From positions 3,291,834 to 3,355,833 of the forward strand of contig CM067298.1 in NCBI GenBank assembly GCA_034231615.1: a stretch of 64,000 nucleotides of DNA. Reading direction: 5' to 3'. The notes beneath the pieces are model-generated. The model searched no databases and was not told the DNA's origin. It was given only the letters and a program-made list of their open reading frames with translations. Positions 11,118 to 21,481 of the stretch are shown piece by piece. Source of the DNA: Meghimatium bilineatum. Its lineage: Eukaryota > Mollusca > Gastropoda > Stylommatophora > Philomycidae. The position numbers were made by a program, and so were the translations under genes. Position 1 is the stretch's first letter; each line of letters opens with the position of its first letter.

Positions 11118-11384
11118 GAATTGTGAAATATTTCCTTTTAAATACACTAATATTCCAGCAGTCTGTCAGTCCAACTGTCCGGCAGTCCAGCAATCAACTG
11201 ACCATTCAATAATTAGCTGTTTGTACAGATAGATTCCTTCATTGAGACAAAATCCCATCAATCAAACAGCTGATATTACCAATTGTTTCTAAGACTGAAT
11301 CTCACACAAAATCTGTTTTCACGTGTAAAAATTCTCCCTCCCTATAAGTGCAGAAGTTACAGCTCGACTGAAATACACCATTAC

Positions 11385-11640
11385 ATATAGATACAGGTAC
11401 ACAAGATAACGATATACAGGTACACAAGATAACGATATACAGGTACACAAGATAACGATATAAAAGTACCAGATCACTATAATTGTATAAAAGTACCAGC
11501 TCTTTCTAATTGTATAAAAGTACCAGCTCTTTCTAATTGTATAAAAGTACCAGCTCTTTCTAATTGTATAAAAGTACCAGATCACTATAATTGTATAAAA
11601 GTACAATCTCTCTCTAATTGTATAAAAATACGAGTCTGGT
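11385..11640 (+). repeat. Two adjacent short minisatellites (about 23 bp and 27 bp)
   Basis: About three copies of a unit with ACAGGTACACAAGATAACG are followed from 11459 by about seven copies of a 27-bp unit with TATAAAAGTACCAGCTCTTT. Confidence 0.9.
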
Positions 11641-13204
11641 TGTACAATGGAAGTTTGTGTGGGTACAACCTATGTAACAGAAACAGATGTATTATCTTGT
11701 TTTGTCCTATCTATATGTGCCGCTTGCGTGGTGTGTAACACAAACAGATGTGCATAACAAATTAAAGTAACAAGAATGTGGAAGCAACAGGCTAATAAAT
11801 GTATGATTACAACTTTCTAAAGTAACAAGACTGTCAGCAAAATAAATTTTTTTTATAAATATAAATACTTTCTCATAACGGTATCATACCATTTATAAGA
11901 TTTTGCTATCTAACAATCGCTGAATGTTAGGTACAACTATGCACTGTCAATCGTTTTGCTAGTACAACGAAAACGATCTGTTTTCGTACCACAGGCAATT
12001 TTAAGCGAGCTTAGTTTCTTATACGCATCCACTGACCACTCCGTCACCGAATAGACACTACTCATTAAGACACCATAAGTATTTGTTGACAGGAAACCAA
12101 AGTAACAAATCGTATATGAAGCTAAAGTAACACGCTTCTGTTACAGCTGAGTGAGGAAGCACGTTTATGTTCATATTGAACTAAAATAATATGTTTATGT
12201 TACTATTTAAATAAAGTAACAAGTTTCCTTGTACAACTAATTGAATCAGCCATTTTGTGATAACAGCTAACTAAAATAGCTGATTTACGTTCCAATTTAG
12301 TTAAAGTAACAAGTTTCTGTGTATAGTTAATTAATGTAATACCTATAAACAATTGTAGTCCATGTGATTTGTTAACATTAACAAAATAGTTGAATCCTGA
12401 TCCACTACAAGCTTGCAGCTACAACTACGCACAATCACATGTGTCCTTAAAAAAATACACACCTATCGACTGCCACAAGAGGCTATTGAAGATACTTCCA
12501 AACGTGAAAACATGGTCGTATGCAGGTAATTATACAATTTGACTACAGTTGGCAGGAGTTCTAAGCCAATTATCACTTTTCTTTTCCTTGAATATAGGCG
12601 CGTAGTATCAAGCGGTGACGCAGGCATTGAGAGACAACTTGAAATAAATTACTACCATACTTGAAATGTGGATACAGTTTCGCGAAATTGGTATCAGGGC
12701 CAGCTGTTCACTTCTTGAAGAAACCTTGAACAATATCGTAGCTACATTGATCCTTGCCTCAAGGTAGATGCGTTTCTGAAATAAGAAAAAACATCAACTG
12801 TCATTATTTATAGTGTATCCGCGCACCTTTATGAGGTTATATTGGAAAATAATTACGTGATTTAAAATGTTGGTGTGCTCATGTGTATGCTTACTTGTGT
12901 TATTTATTTGTGTGATCGGCTGTTTGTGTCGCCTGTTTATTTACTGGTTTGTTTAGTTTGTGATTAGTTTTGTGTGTTGTATATGTGAATGTTTATGTGT
13001 GTGTTTTTCTGTGTTGTGCGGTTATTTCTTAGTTTGATCGGTTGTTTGTGTATAGGTCTGAATGTTTGTTAGTTTGTAATTAGTTGGTGGGTGTAATTTA
13101 TTTGTTTGTTTTTCTGTTTGTTTATGTAATGTTGTGGTTTTCCCCTGTCATATATACTTTATTTTGTTTGTTTACGTGTTCGTTTGTTACTGTAGTTTTG
13201 CTGC
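11641..13204. other. Unassigned sequence with diverged AAAGTAACAAG repeats
   Basis: From about 11760 to 12340 the motif AAAGTAACAAG recurs at irregular spacing near 40 bp, which suggests an old, diverged array. From 12870 to 13200 the DNA is TG-rich. No gene is recognised. Confidence 0.5.
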
Positions 13205-13400
13205 AGGAACATTTAAGGGGAGGGGAAGAACAAGAGGAGGTCAGATGACAGTATGGATTGATAATATAAACGACTGACAGAATTAAGATTTCCCACACTG
13301 AAACAAAGAACAGATAACAGGGAAGCTTGACGGGATTTGTGTGCTGATGTTTTCAGTGTGGCACTAGTACGACCCTGAAGTGTTATAGGTTTGTTGTTAT
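13205..13400 (+). pseudogene. LINE C-terminus relic
   Basis: Plus-strand codons read RGRGRTRGGQMTVWIDNIND, then REAWRDLCADVFSVALVRP and a stop. RGRxRTR...W-I-DNI and AWR-L are the usual tail of RTE-like LINE ORFs. A related tail is at 45760-45930. Confidence 0.6.
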
Positions 13401-13432
13401 TAGATTTGTTGTTTGTATGTTGGATGAAATGG

Positions 13433-13560
13433 TTCGCACTGAATTGTGGGATGTAATTGTGTGCACTGAATTGTGGGATGTAATTGTTTGCACTGAATTG
13501 TGGGATGACGTCGTGTGCACTGAATTGTGGGATGACGTCGTGTGCACTGAATTGCGGTCT
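13433..13560 (+). repeat. 27-bp minisatellite
   Basis: About five copies of a unit with GCACTGAATTGTGGGATG. The last three carry GACGTCGT. Confidence 0.9.
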
Positions 13561-13718
13561 GTCAATATTGAATGCGTAATTCTGCACCTCATCTAAATGC
13601 TGCACCAGAACTGCGACTAGGACAATGACCTATTGTAAGGAAGACATTGTCTAGGTTTTGGTTGTTTTTTTTTCTACAGTTTTCTATATTGTTGTGTTGT
13701 CTTAGTTGGTTTTTGTTT

Positions 13719-13759
13719 CTTGATAAAGGTCCCAATAGGTCGACACGTCATTAATTGTC
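13719..13759 (+). other. Hammerhead-like stem motif
   Basis: CTTGATAAAGG, then a short loop, CGACACGTC and ATTAATTGTC. It matches the motif at 812-853 in layout and is followed by the same kind of T/A-rich tail ending in CAGTAACCTGTTTAC. Confidence 0.45.
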
Positions 13760-14562
13760 TTTGTTCTTTGTTTTATTGTTATTTCTGATTATTTATATTG
13801 ATATTTAACTTCAGTAACCTGTTTACTTAACTTCGTATTAATCTCTTCACATATTTTGTCATAATGTCTGCTGTTTTCATATCTCTTCATCAATCACCTT
13901 TCCTTTTTTTTCTACTTTTAACCAATCCTTCGAGATGTTTTCTCTGATTTTCACACATCTCAACACACTTTTTACCGTACACATTTCTCCCTTTTTCCCT
14001 GCGTACCTACAACAATGAATCACCATCTCACAATACTTACAAACCGTGCTCACTCTGTTAACAACGAGATGAAAAGCTGCAACAAGCTGTCATAGATAAA
14101 TCTATTCCTACATCATAAAAACACAACCGTATTTGTGAAGATAAAAACCTTACTGTTATTTCTTCGAGTCTGTGTAGATTACTACATTTATGTTTCGGTT
14201 GTATGCACTTCATGATCACTCACCTTTCCCTCTTGGGACAACAAATTGTACAATGTTTTTTCACCTGAGTCGTCCTCAGGAGAATATTACCTGGAGGTTA
14301 TCTTGAATTAGTATGATTCTATCACTTGCTGACTGTTGGAACTGATGTTACCGTTAGAAATGATGTTGTTATAACTGCAATTATGATAAGGGATAAAAAC
14401 AGTCCCTCGCCAATTATATAGTCCTGTCATGTGTACTTACTTATATGTGCATTTATTAGTGTACCTCGTGTAGTCATAAGTAACGCTATATCACTTTTCG
14501 TAATTTTGATTGGTAACTTTGTGTATACATTACGCCGACATCACGGGGAAAGTCACATATTG
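13760..14562. other. Unassigned sequence
   Basis: No gene or repeat is recognised beyond the tail of the preceding motif. Confidence 0.4.
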
Positions 14563-14725
14563 TCACTAGGCTGTATGTATACATGACGAGAGACTTGGTT
14601 CACTAGGTTGTATGTATACATGACGAGAGACTTGGTTCACTAGGTTGTGTGTATACATGACGAGAGACTTGGTTCACTAGGTTGTATGTATACATGACGA
14701 GAGACTTGGTTCACTAGGTTGTATC
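14563..14725 (+). repeat. 37-bp minisatellite
   Basis: Just over four copies of a unit with TTCACTAGGTTGTATGTATA and CATGACGAGAGACTTGG. Confidence 0.92.
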
Positions 14726-14853
14726 TGTAATATATGAAAGTCACTGTACAAAATATACTAACATGGCGCTTATCATTTTAGTGTAAACGAACAACTTCAC
14801 GTCATAATGGCAGTTTAACGATGACTCCCCCATTATTGTCAAGCACGAAAGAG

Positions 14854-15032
14854 TGTAAACTAGACTGGAGGGATGTAAACTAGACTGGAGGGATATAAAC
14901 TAGACTGGAGGGATGTAAACTAGACTGGTGGGTTTAAAGTAGATTGGAGGGGTGTAAACTAGACTGGAGGGTTTAAAGTAGGCTGGAGGGTTTAAAGTAG
15001 ACTGGAGGGGTGTAAACTAGACTTGAGGGGTG
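14854..15032 (+). repeat. 19-20-bp minisatellite
   Basis: About nine copies of a unit with GTAAACTAGACTGGAGGG and variants with TTTAAAGTAG. Confidence 0.88.
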
Positions 15033-15424
15033 TAATATATTGTGTGTAATCCACGAATGAAAGATATACATTTGCTATATACTAACGTTGGTGACACTGA
15101 AGCGATTTACCTGTGCTAATCTGGAAACGGACATACGTATGTAAGAAAAAAATAACCACCAAAAACTGGACACATAAAAGCACAAGAAAGACTGATCAAT
15201 AGATGTCAGCAGCGAAAACAGCTGCTAGTATAAACATATTATGTAGCCAGGTGGACTTGATGGAAATAAAATGTTAGGCTCGTATTTTATATTTACCAAG
15301 GGTATACTGTGCATGATGGGGTCAACATCACCACTACCGCCTCTACTTTTCCAGAAGATCTGGTACTATTTTTCATAGGTTGCGTTCACATAAGAGCCAT
15401 TGATTACTTAAATACTAACATTTA

Positions 15425-15491
15425 AACTGGAAATTGAATCTTCGATTCCCCGATTAGGAAGCCAATTGACTAACAACTGAGCTATCTCTGC
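15425..15491 (-). repeat. tRNA-like sequence (SINE head or tRNA relic)
   Basis: The minus strand reads GCAGAGATAGCTCAGTTGTT and, further on, GGGGAATCGAAGATTC. The first holds a good A-box-like segment (TAGCTCAGTTG) and the second a weakened B-box-like segment. A full cloverleaf cannot be drawn cleanly, so a tRNA-derived SINE head or decayed tRNA is more likely than a working tRNA gene. Confidence 0.5.
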
Positions 15492-15590
15492 AGTAGAATC
15501 AGCACAACTGTGCTATTTCTGCAGTGGAAACAGTACAACTGTTCTATTTCTGCATTGGAAACAGTACAACTGAGCTATATGTGTATTGGA
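15471..15590 (+). repeat. 31-bp array starting in the tRNA-like head
   Basis: Nearly four copies of a 31-bp unit (ACTGAGCTATCTCTGCAGTA and variants). The first unit is the 5' part of the tRNA-like sequence on the opposite strand. Confidence 0.75.
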
Positions 15591-16654
15591 ACAAATCGAC
15601 TGTTAACATTCTGTTCTTGTGCTTTAACCGTACGTTAGTTAATTCAAACACTAATACAGATGACAGATTCTGGGATCGGTGGTTAGAGTTTTACCCCGGG
15701 GTCTGTTACGGAAATTATTCTCGTGATTCATCAGGTTTTATTTAAACGTTATTAGGAAGAATCGCAAGTTATTCGTAACTTGTGATCATTTGTTCTCATT
15801 AGTCAGCTGAATTTAATTTCTGGTGAAATATTCCAGATATTTCATGTGAACAGTTGATTAATTTTGAGGGGTTTATATATTTATTACATTTGAATGGATG
15901 TTGTATCTATATAATTATTACATTTGAATGGATGTTGTATCTATATAATTATTAAATTTGAATGGGTGTTGTAATTATGTGACATGTTAATTGTAGCTAG
16001 TGGTCTGATGCCATGTGGAGTTGCAGCGGACGTGATGTATTCAGACTCGATAGAAGTCCATTGGTTTGGATGAGACGATGTGTGAAACAGACGAGAAAGG
16101 ACATGGTGACGGTGAATTTAACCCAAGGGCTGATCCAAATATTAACTCACTTCTGGTTGTAACATCGAAAAGGATTTTGTTTTACAAAGTTACGACATTC
16201 ACTCAATAACGACAAAGCGTTATGTTTGAGGTGTATTTTTCCAGACATGGAGTGAAAGAGTTTGATTGAGCGAGACATAATACTGGTTTTGTTGATGCAT
16301 ATATTTTTTGTGAATAAAATTATTTCATATTTGTTCACAAAGGACACATGTTACCGGTTTGTTTATGTAGCCTAGCAGCTGTTCCATTTTGAATAAGTCA
16401 GCCTTGAGGGGCTCTGGTACAGCGTCATGTTATTGGATTATATTCAGTGAAGGGGTGGATTCTTTTAGAAGGTAATGGGTGAATGAACGTCCTGTAAAGT
16501 GACGCATGCCTGTCAAAAGAGCACGTGCATGATTGGAGCATGATGTTTTTAAACGGCCTGAGTTCTGCCACAGACTGTGATCATCGTGCCAGGTACACTA
16601 AGCACACAGTGACAACCCCCCCCTCCCCCAGAGTTGCTTGAAGAGATTGAACAC
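15591..16654. other. Unassigned sequence with a small 37-bp repeat
   Basis: At about 15870-15970 a 37-bp unit containing TTACATTTGAATGGATGTTG is present about 2.6 times. No gene is recognised. Confidence 0.45.
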
Positions 16655-17553
16655 CATGTATATAACATCTAGACAGCTGTCAATTGTATAGGACATCTAG
16701 ACAACTGTCAAGTGTATGGGACATCTAGACAACTGTCAAGTGTATAGGACATCTAGACAACTGTCAAGTGTATAGGACATCTAGACAACTGTCAAGTGTA
16801 TAGGACATCTAGACAACTGTCAAGTGTATAGGACATCTAGACAACTGTCAAGTGTATAGGACATCTAGACAACTGTCAAGTGTATAGGACATCTAGAGAA
16901 CTGTCAAGTGTATGGGACATCTAGACAACTGTCAAGTGTATAGGACATCTAGACAACTGTCAAGTGTATGGGACATCTAGACAACTGTCAAGTGTATGGG
17001 ACATCTAGACAACTGTCAAGTGTATGGGACATCTAGACAACTGTCATGTGTATAGGACATCTAGACAACTGTCAAGTGTATAGGACATCTAGACAACTGT
17101 CAAGTATATAGGACATCTAGACAATTGTCAAGTGTATAGGACATCTAGACAACTGTCAAGTGTATAGGACATCTAGACAACTGTCAAGTGTATAGGACAT
17201 CTAGACAACTGTCAAGTATATAGGACATCTAGACAATTGTCAAGTGTATACGACATCTAGACAACTGTCAAGTGTATAGGACATCTAGACAACTGTCAAG
17301 TATATAGGACATCTAGACAATTGTCAAGTGTATAGGACATCTAGACAACTGTCAAGTGTATGGGACATCTAGACAACTGTCAAGTGTATGGGACATCTAG
17401 ACAACTGTCAAGTATATAGGACATCTAGACAACTGTCAAGTGTATGGGACATCTAGACAACTGTCAAGTATATAGGACATCTAGACAACTGTCAAGTGTA
17501 TAGGACATCTAGACAACTGTCAAGTGTATAGGACATCTAGACAACTGTCACGG
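16655..17553 (+). repeat. 28-bp minisatellite, about 32 copies
   Basis: Very regular array of a 28-bp unit with GGACATCTAGACAACTGTCA and AGTGTATA. Variants such as ATGGGACA, AAGTATATAGG and CAATTGTCAAG recur, so some copies have spread as blocks. Each unit holds a TCTAGA palindrome. Confidence 0.97.
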
Positions 17554-18109
17554 TTCAAAATACCACATATCCTCTTCTTCATCCCCCCCCCCTCCCTGAA
17601 TATTTTCACCAAGAAAAAAAGCATTTGGCGCATGAAAGTTTCAAGGTTTAATATTTCAGGTATTCACTTGAAGTACCCTCCATGAGAAACGTGTAGACAT
17701 CAAGTAACGACAATAGTGTCGTTGTTGCCGTCTTTTTTTGTGTACGTAGTCTTAGCTTTTGGTAGAAACGTCGACTCGTATGTCTTATTGTGTGTGCTGC
17801 TAGTGATTAGTAATATTTAATTACTCTGTTCCAAGTCTCGTCTGTTGGATTTCAGTTTTACTGCAGTGAGTACATATTATACATTTGTGAAAATATCACC
17901 CCCCCCCCCCCCAAGAATATTTTCCCCAACAAAAAACAATATTTACGGTTTTCATTTGAAGCACCACAAAATAACACGTTTCGTTTACAGTAGAATATAA
18001 GTAAGTTGTTTCCCTTAGACGATATACACGAGAAAAATGAATGCATTTTTACAAACATTGTGTTCAACTTGTATTCAAATGTGTATGTATATACAGTCAG
18101 TGCAGTATA
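17554..18109. other. Duplicated poly-C block and flanks
   Basis: A poly-C run followed by GAATATTTTC and a CACTTGAAG-type segment occurs at about 17578-17690. A diverged copy occurs at about 17887-17975. No gene is seen. Confidence 0.5.
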
Positions 18110-18430
18110 TACTTAGGGCCCCATATCTCAAATAGCTTAGGGCCCCATATCTCAAATAGCTTAGGGCCCCATATCTCAAATAGCTTAGGGCCCCATATCT
18201 CAAATAGCTTAGGGCACCATATCTCAAATAGCTTAGGGCACCATATCTCAAATAGCTTAGGGCCCCATATCTCAAATAGCTTAGGGCCCCATATCTCAAA
18301 TAGCTTAGGGCCCCATATCTCAAATAGCTTAAGGCCCCATATCTCAAATAGCTTAGGGCCCCATATCTCAAATAGCTTAAGGCCCCATATCTCAAATAGC
18401 TTAGGGCCCCATATCTCAAATAGCTTAGGG
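18110..18430 (+). repeat. 24-bp minisatellite
   Basis: About thirteen copies of a 24-bp unit with AGCTTAGGGCCCCATATCTC. The period is a multiple of three, so 8-residue peptide repeats appear on both strands; these are not called as genes. Confidence 0.95.
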
Positions 18431-18489
18431 CGTTATCAAGTCTACATCCGGCCATGTATACAGATATATCGATGAAGATTTTCACTTCA

Positions 18490-20537
18490 ACGTGGCGGTG
18501 TCTTATCAACAACGTGGGCGGTGTCTTATCAACAACGTGGGTGGTGTGTCTTATCAACAACGTGGGCGGTGTGTCTTATCAACAACGTGGGCGGTGTGTC
18601 TTTTCAACAACGTGGGCGGTGTCTTATCATCAACGTGGGCGGTGTGTCTTATCAACAACGTGGGTGGTGTGTCTTATCAACAACGTGGGCGGTGTCTTAT
18701 CAACAACGTGGGCGGTGTGTCTTATCAACAACGTGGGTGGTGTGTCTTATCAACAACGTGGGTGGTGTGTCTTATCAACAACGTGGGCGGTGTCTTATCA
18801 ACAACGTGGCGGTGTGTCTTATCAACAACGTGGGTGGTGTGTCTTATCAACAACGTGGGCGGTGTGTCTTATCAACAACGTGGGCGGTGTCTTATCAACA
18901 ACGTGGGCGGTGTGTCTTATCAACAACGTGGGGCGGTGTGTCTTATCAACAACGTGGGCGGTGTCTTATCAACAACGTGGGCGGTGTGTCTTATCAACAA
19001 CGTGGGCGGTGTGTCTTATCAACAACGTGGGCGGTGTCTTATCAACAACGTGGCGGTGTCTTATCATCAACGTGGCGATGTGTCTTATCAACAACGTGGG
19101 CGGTGTCTTATCAACAACGTGGCGGTGTCTTATCAACATCGTGGAGGTGTCTTATCATCAACGTGGCGGTGTGTCTTATCAACAACGTGAGCGGTGTCTT
19201 ATCAACAACGTGGCGGTGTCTTATCAACAACGTGGCGGTGTCTTATCATCAACGTGGGCGGTGTGTCTTATCAACAACGTGGGCGGTGTCTTATCAACAA
19301 CGTGGGCGGTGTGTCTTATCAACAACGTGGGCGGTGTCTTATCAACAACGTGGGCGGTGTGTCTTATCAACAACGTGGGCGGTGTGTCTTATCAACAACG
19401 TGGGCGGTGTGTCTTATCAACAAACTGGCGGTGTCTTATCATCAACGTGGCGGTGTCTTATCAACAACGTGGCGGGGTCTTATCAACAACGTGGCGGTGT
19501 GTCTTATCAACAACGTGGCGGTGTCTTATCATCAACGTGGCGGTGTCTTATCAACAACGTGGCGGTGTCTTATCAACAACGTGGCGGTGTCTTATCATCA
19601 ACGTGGCGGTGTGTCTTATCAACAACGTGGGCGGTGTCTTATCAACAACGTGGCGGTGTCTTATCAACAACGTGGCGGTGTCTTATCATCAACGTGGGCG
19701 GTGTGTCTTATCAACAACGTGGCGGTGTCTTATCAACAACGTGGCGGTGTCTTATCAACAACGAGGCGGTGTGTCTTATCAACAACGTGGCGGTGTCTTA
19801 TCATCAACGTGGCGGTGTCTTATCAACAACGTGGCGGTGTCTTATCAACAACGTGGCGGTGTCTTATCATCAACGTGGCGGTGTGTCTTATCAACAACGT
19901 GGGCGGTGTCTTATCAACAACGTGGCAGTGTCTTATCAACAACGTGGCGGTGTCTTATCATCAACGTGGGCGGTGTGTCTTATCAACAACGTGGCGGTGT
20001 CTTATCAACAACGTGGCGGTGTCTTATCAACAACGTGGCGGTGTCTTATCAACAACGTGGCGGTGGCTTATCATCAACGTGGTGGTGTGTCTTATCAACA
20101 ACGTGGCGGTGTCTTATCAACAACGTGGCGGTGTCTTATCAACAACGTGGCAGTGTCTTATCATCAACGTGGGCGGTGTGTCTTATCAACAACGTGGGCG
20201 GTGTCTTATCAACAACGTTGCGGTGTCTTATCAACAACGTGGCGGTGTCTTATCAACAACGTGGGCGGTGTGTCTTATCAACAACGTGGGCGGTGTCTTA
20301 TCAACAACGTGGGCGGTGTGTCTTATCAACAACGTGGGCGGTGTCTTATCAACAACGTGGGCGGTGTGTCTTATCAACAACGTGGGCGGTGTGTCTTATC
20401 AACAACGTGGGCGGTGTCTTATCAACAACGTGGCGGTGTCTTATCATCAACGTGGCGGTGTCTTATCATCAACGTGGCGGTGTCTTATCAACAACGTGGC
20501 GGTGTCTTATCAACAACGTGGCGGTGTCTTATCAACA
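18490..20537 (+). repeat. Two-kilobase 22/23/25-bp satellite, about 87 units
   Basis: Units alternate in length by one extra G (GTGGCGG or GTGGGCGG) and one extra GT (GTGTC or GTGTGTC), and most contain CTTATCAACAACGTG. A CATCAACGTG variant recurs, often every three or four units in the right half, which suggests higher-order structure. The units lack stops on the plus strand, so frames of hundreds of codons run through. These are artefacts: the peptide is only the translated repeat and shifts frame with each unit length. Confidence 0.97.
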
Positions 20538-20574
20538 AAGCTGTTCAGCAAACATAAACAGGATTAACAGAAAA

Positions 20575-21405
20575 ACTGTACACGACACTTGCGTACAAAT
20601 CATGTACCAGGATTGTACACGATACTTGCGTACACATCATGTACCGGGATTGTACATGACACTTGCGTACAAATCATGTACGGGAATTGTACATGACACT
20701 TGCGTACACATCATGTACAGGGATTGTACATGACACTTGCATACACATCATGTACGGGGATTGTATATGACACTTGCGTACACATCATGTACGGGGAGTG
20801 TACACGACACTTGCGTACAAATCGTGTACGGGGATTTACAAGACACTTGCGTACAAATCATGTACGGGGATTGTACATGACACTTGCGTACACATCATGT
20901 ACGGGGAGTGTACACGACACTTGCGTACACATTATGTACGAGGATTGTACATGACACTTGCATACACATCATGTACGGGGTGTGTACACGACACTTGCGT
21001 ACAAATCATGTACGGGGATTTACACGACACTTGCGTACAAATCATGTACAGGGATTGTACATGATACTTGCGTACACATCATGTACGGGGAGTGTACACG
21101 ACACTTGCGTACACATCATGTACGGGGAGTGTACACGACACTTGTGTACACATCATGTACGGGGATTGTACATGACACTTGCATACACATGATGTACGGG
21201 GATTGTACATGATACTTGCGTACACATCATGTACGGGGAGTGTACACGACACTTGCGTACACATCATGTACGGGGATTGTACATGACACTTGCATACACA
21301 TCATGTACGGGGATTGTACATGACACTTGCGTACAAATCATGTACGGGGATTGTACATGTCACTTGCGTACAAATCATGTACGGGGATTGTACATGACAC
21401 TGTAC
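20575..21405 (+). repeat. 37-bp minisatellite, about 22 copies
   Basis: Unit of 37 bp with GACACTTGCGTACACATCAT and GTACGGGGATTGTACA. It starts about 40 bp after the preceding satellite. GTAC sites recur at fixed spacing and local inverted pairs (GTACATG with CATGTAC) could form hairpins. Confidence 0.96.
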
Positions 21406-21470
21406 AAATAATAAAAAATGGTGATACGTGACGTTTTACGTAAACTGACCTGTTCATTAATTATGTGAAC

Positions 21471-21481
21471 AATTTTGTGTC
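21471..21481 (+). repeat. Target-site duplication, left copy (LINE copy A)
   Basis: AATTTTGTGTC directly flanks the 3' end of LINE copy A and is repeated at 24673-24683 on the other side. Confidence 0.8.

Noticed and set aside
10941-11126. Plus-strand 61-codon frame opposite candidate exon 1
   Set aside because: No family resemblance or splice context, whereas the minus strand has a consensus donor and a signal-peptide-like frame in matching phase.
15425-15491. Functional tRNA gene
   Set aside because: The B-box region and stems are too degraded to fold a convincing cloverleaf, and the region is partly repeated in tandem.
16655-17553. CRISPR array reading of the 28-bp repeats
   Set aside because: Units are contiguous with no spacers, and the context is a eukaryotic genome with LINEs and SINEs.
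18454-20733. Very long open frames (759, 678 and 457 codons) on the plus strand
   Set aside because: They are translations of a stop-free 22-25-bp satellite in shifting frames; several frames are open at once and the peptide has no domain.
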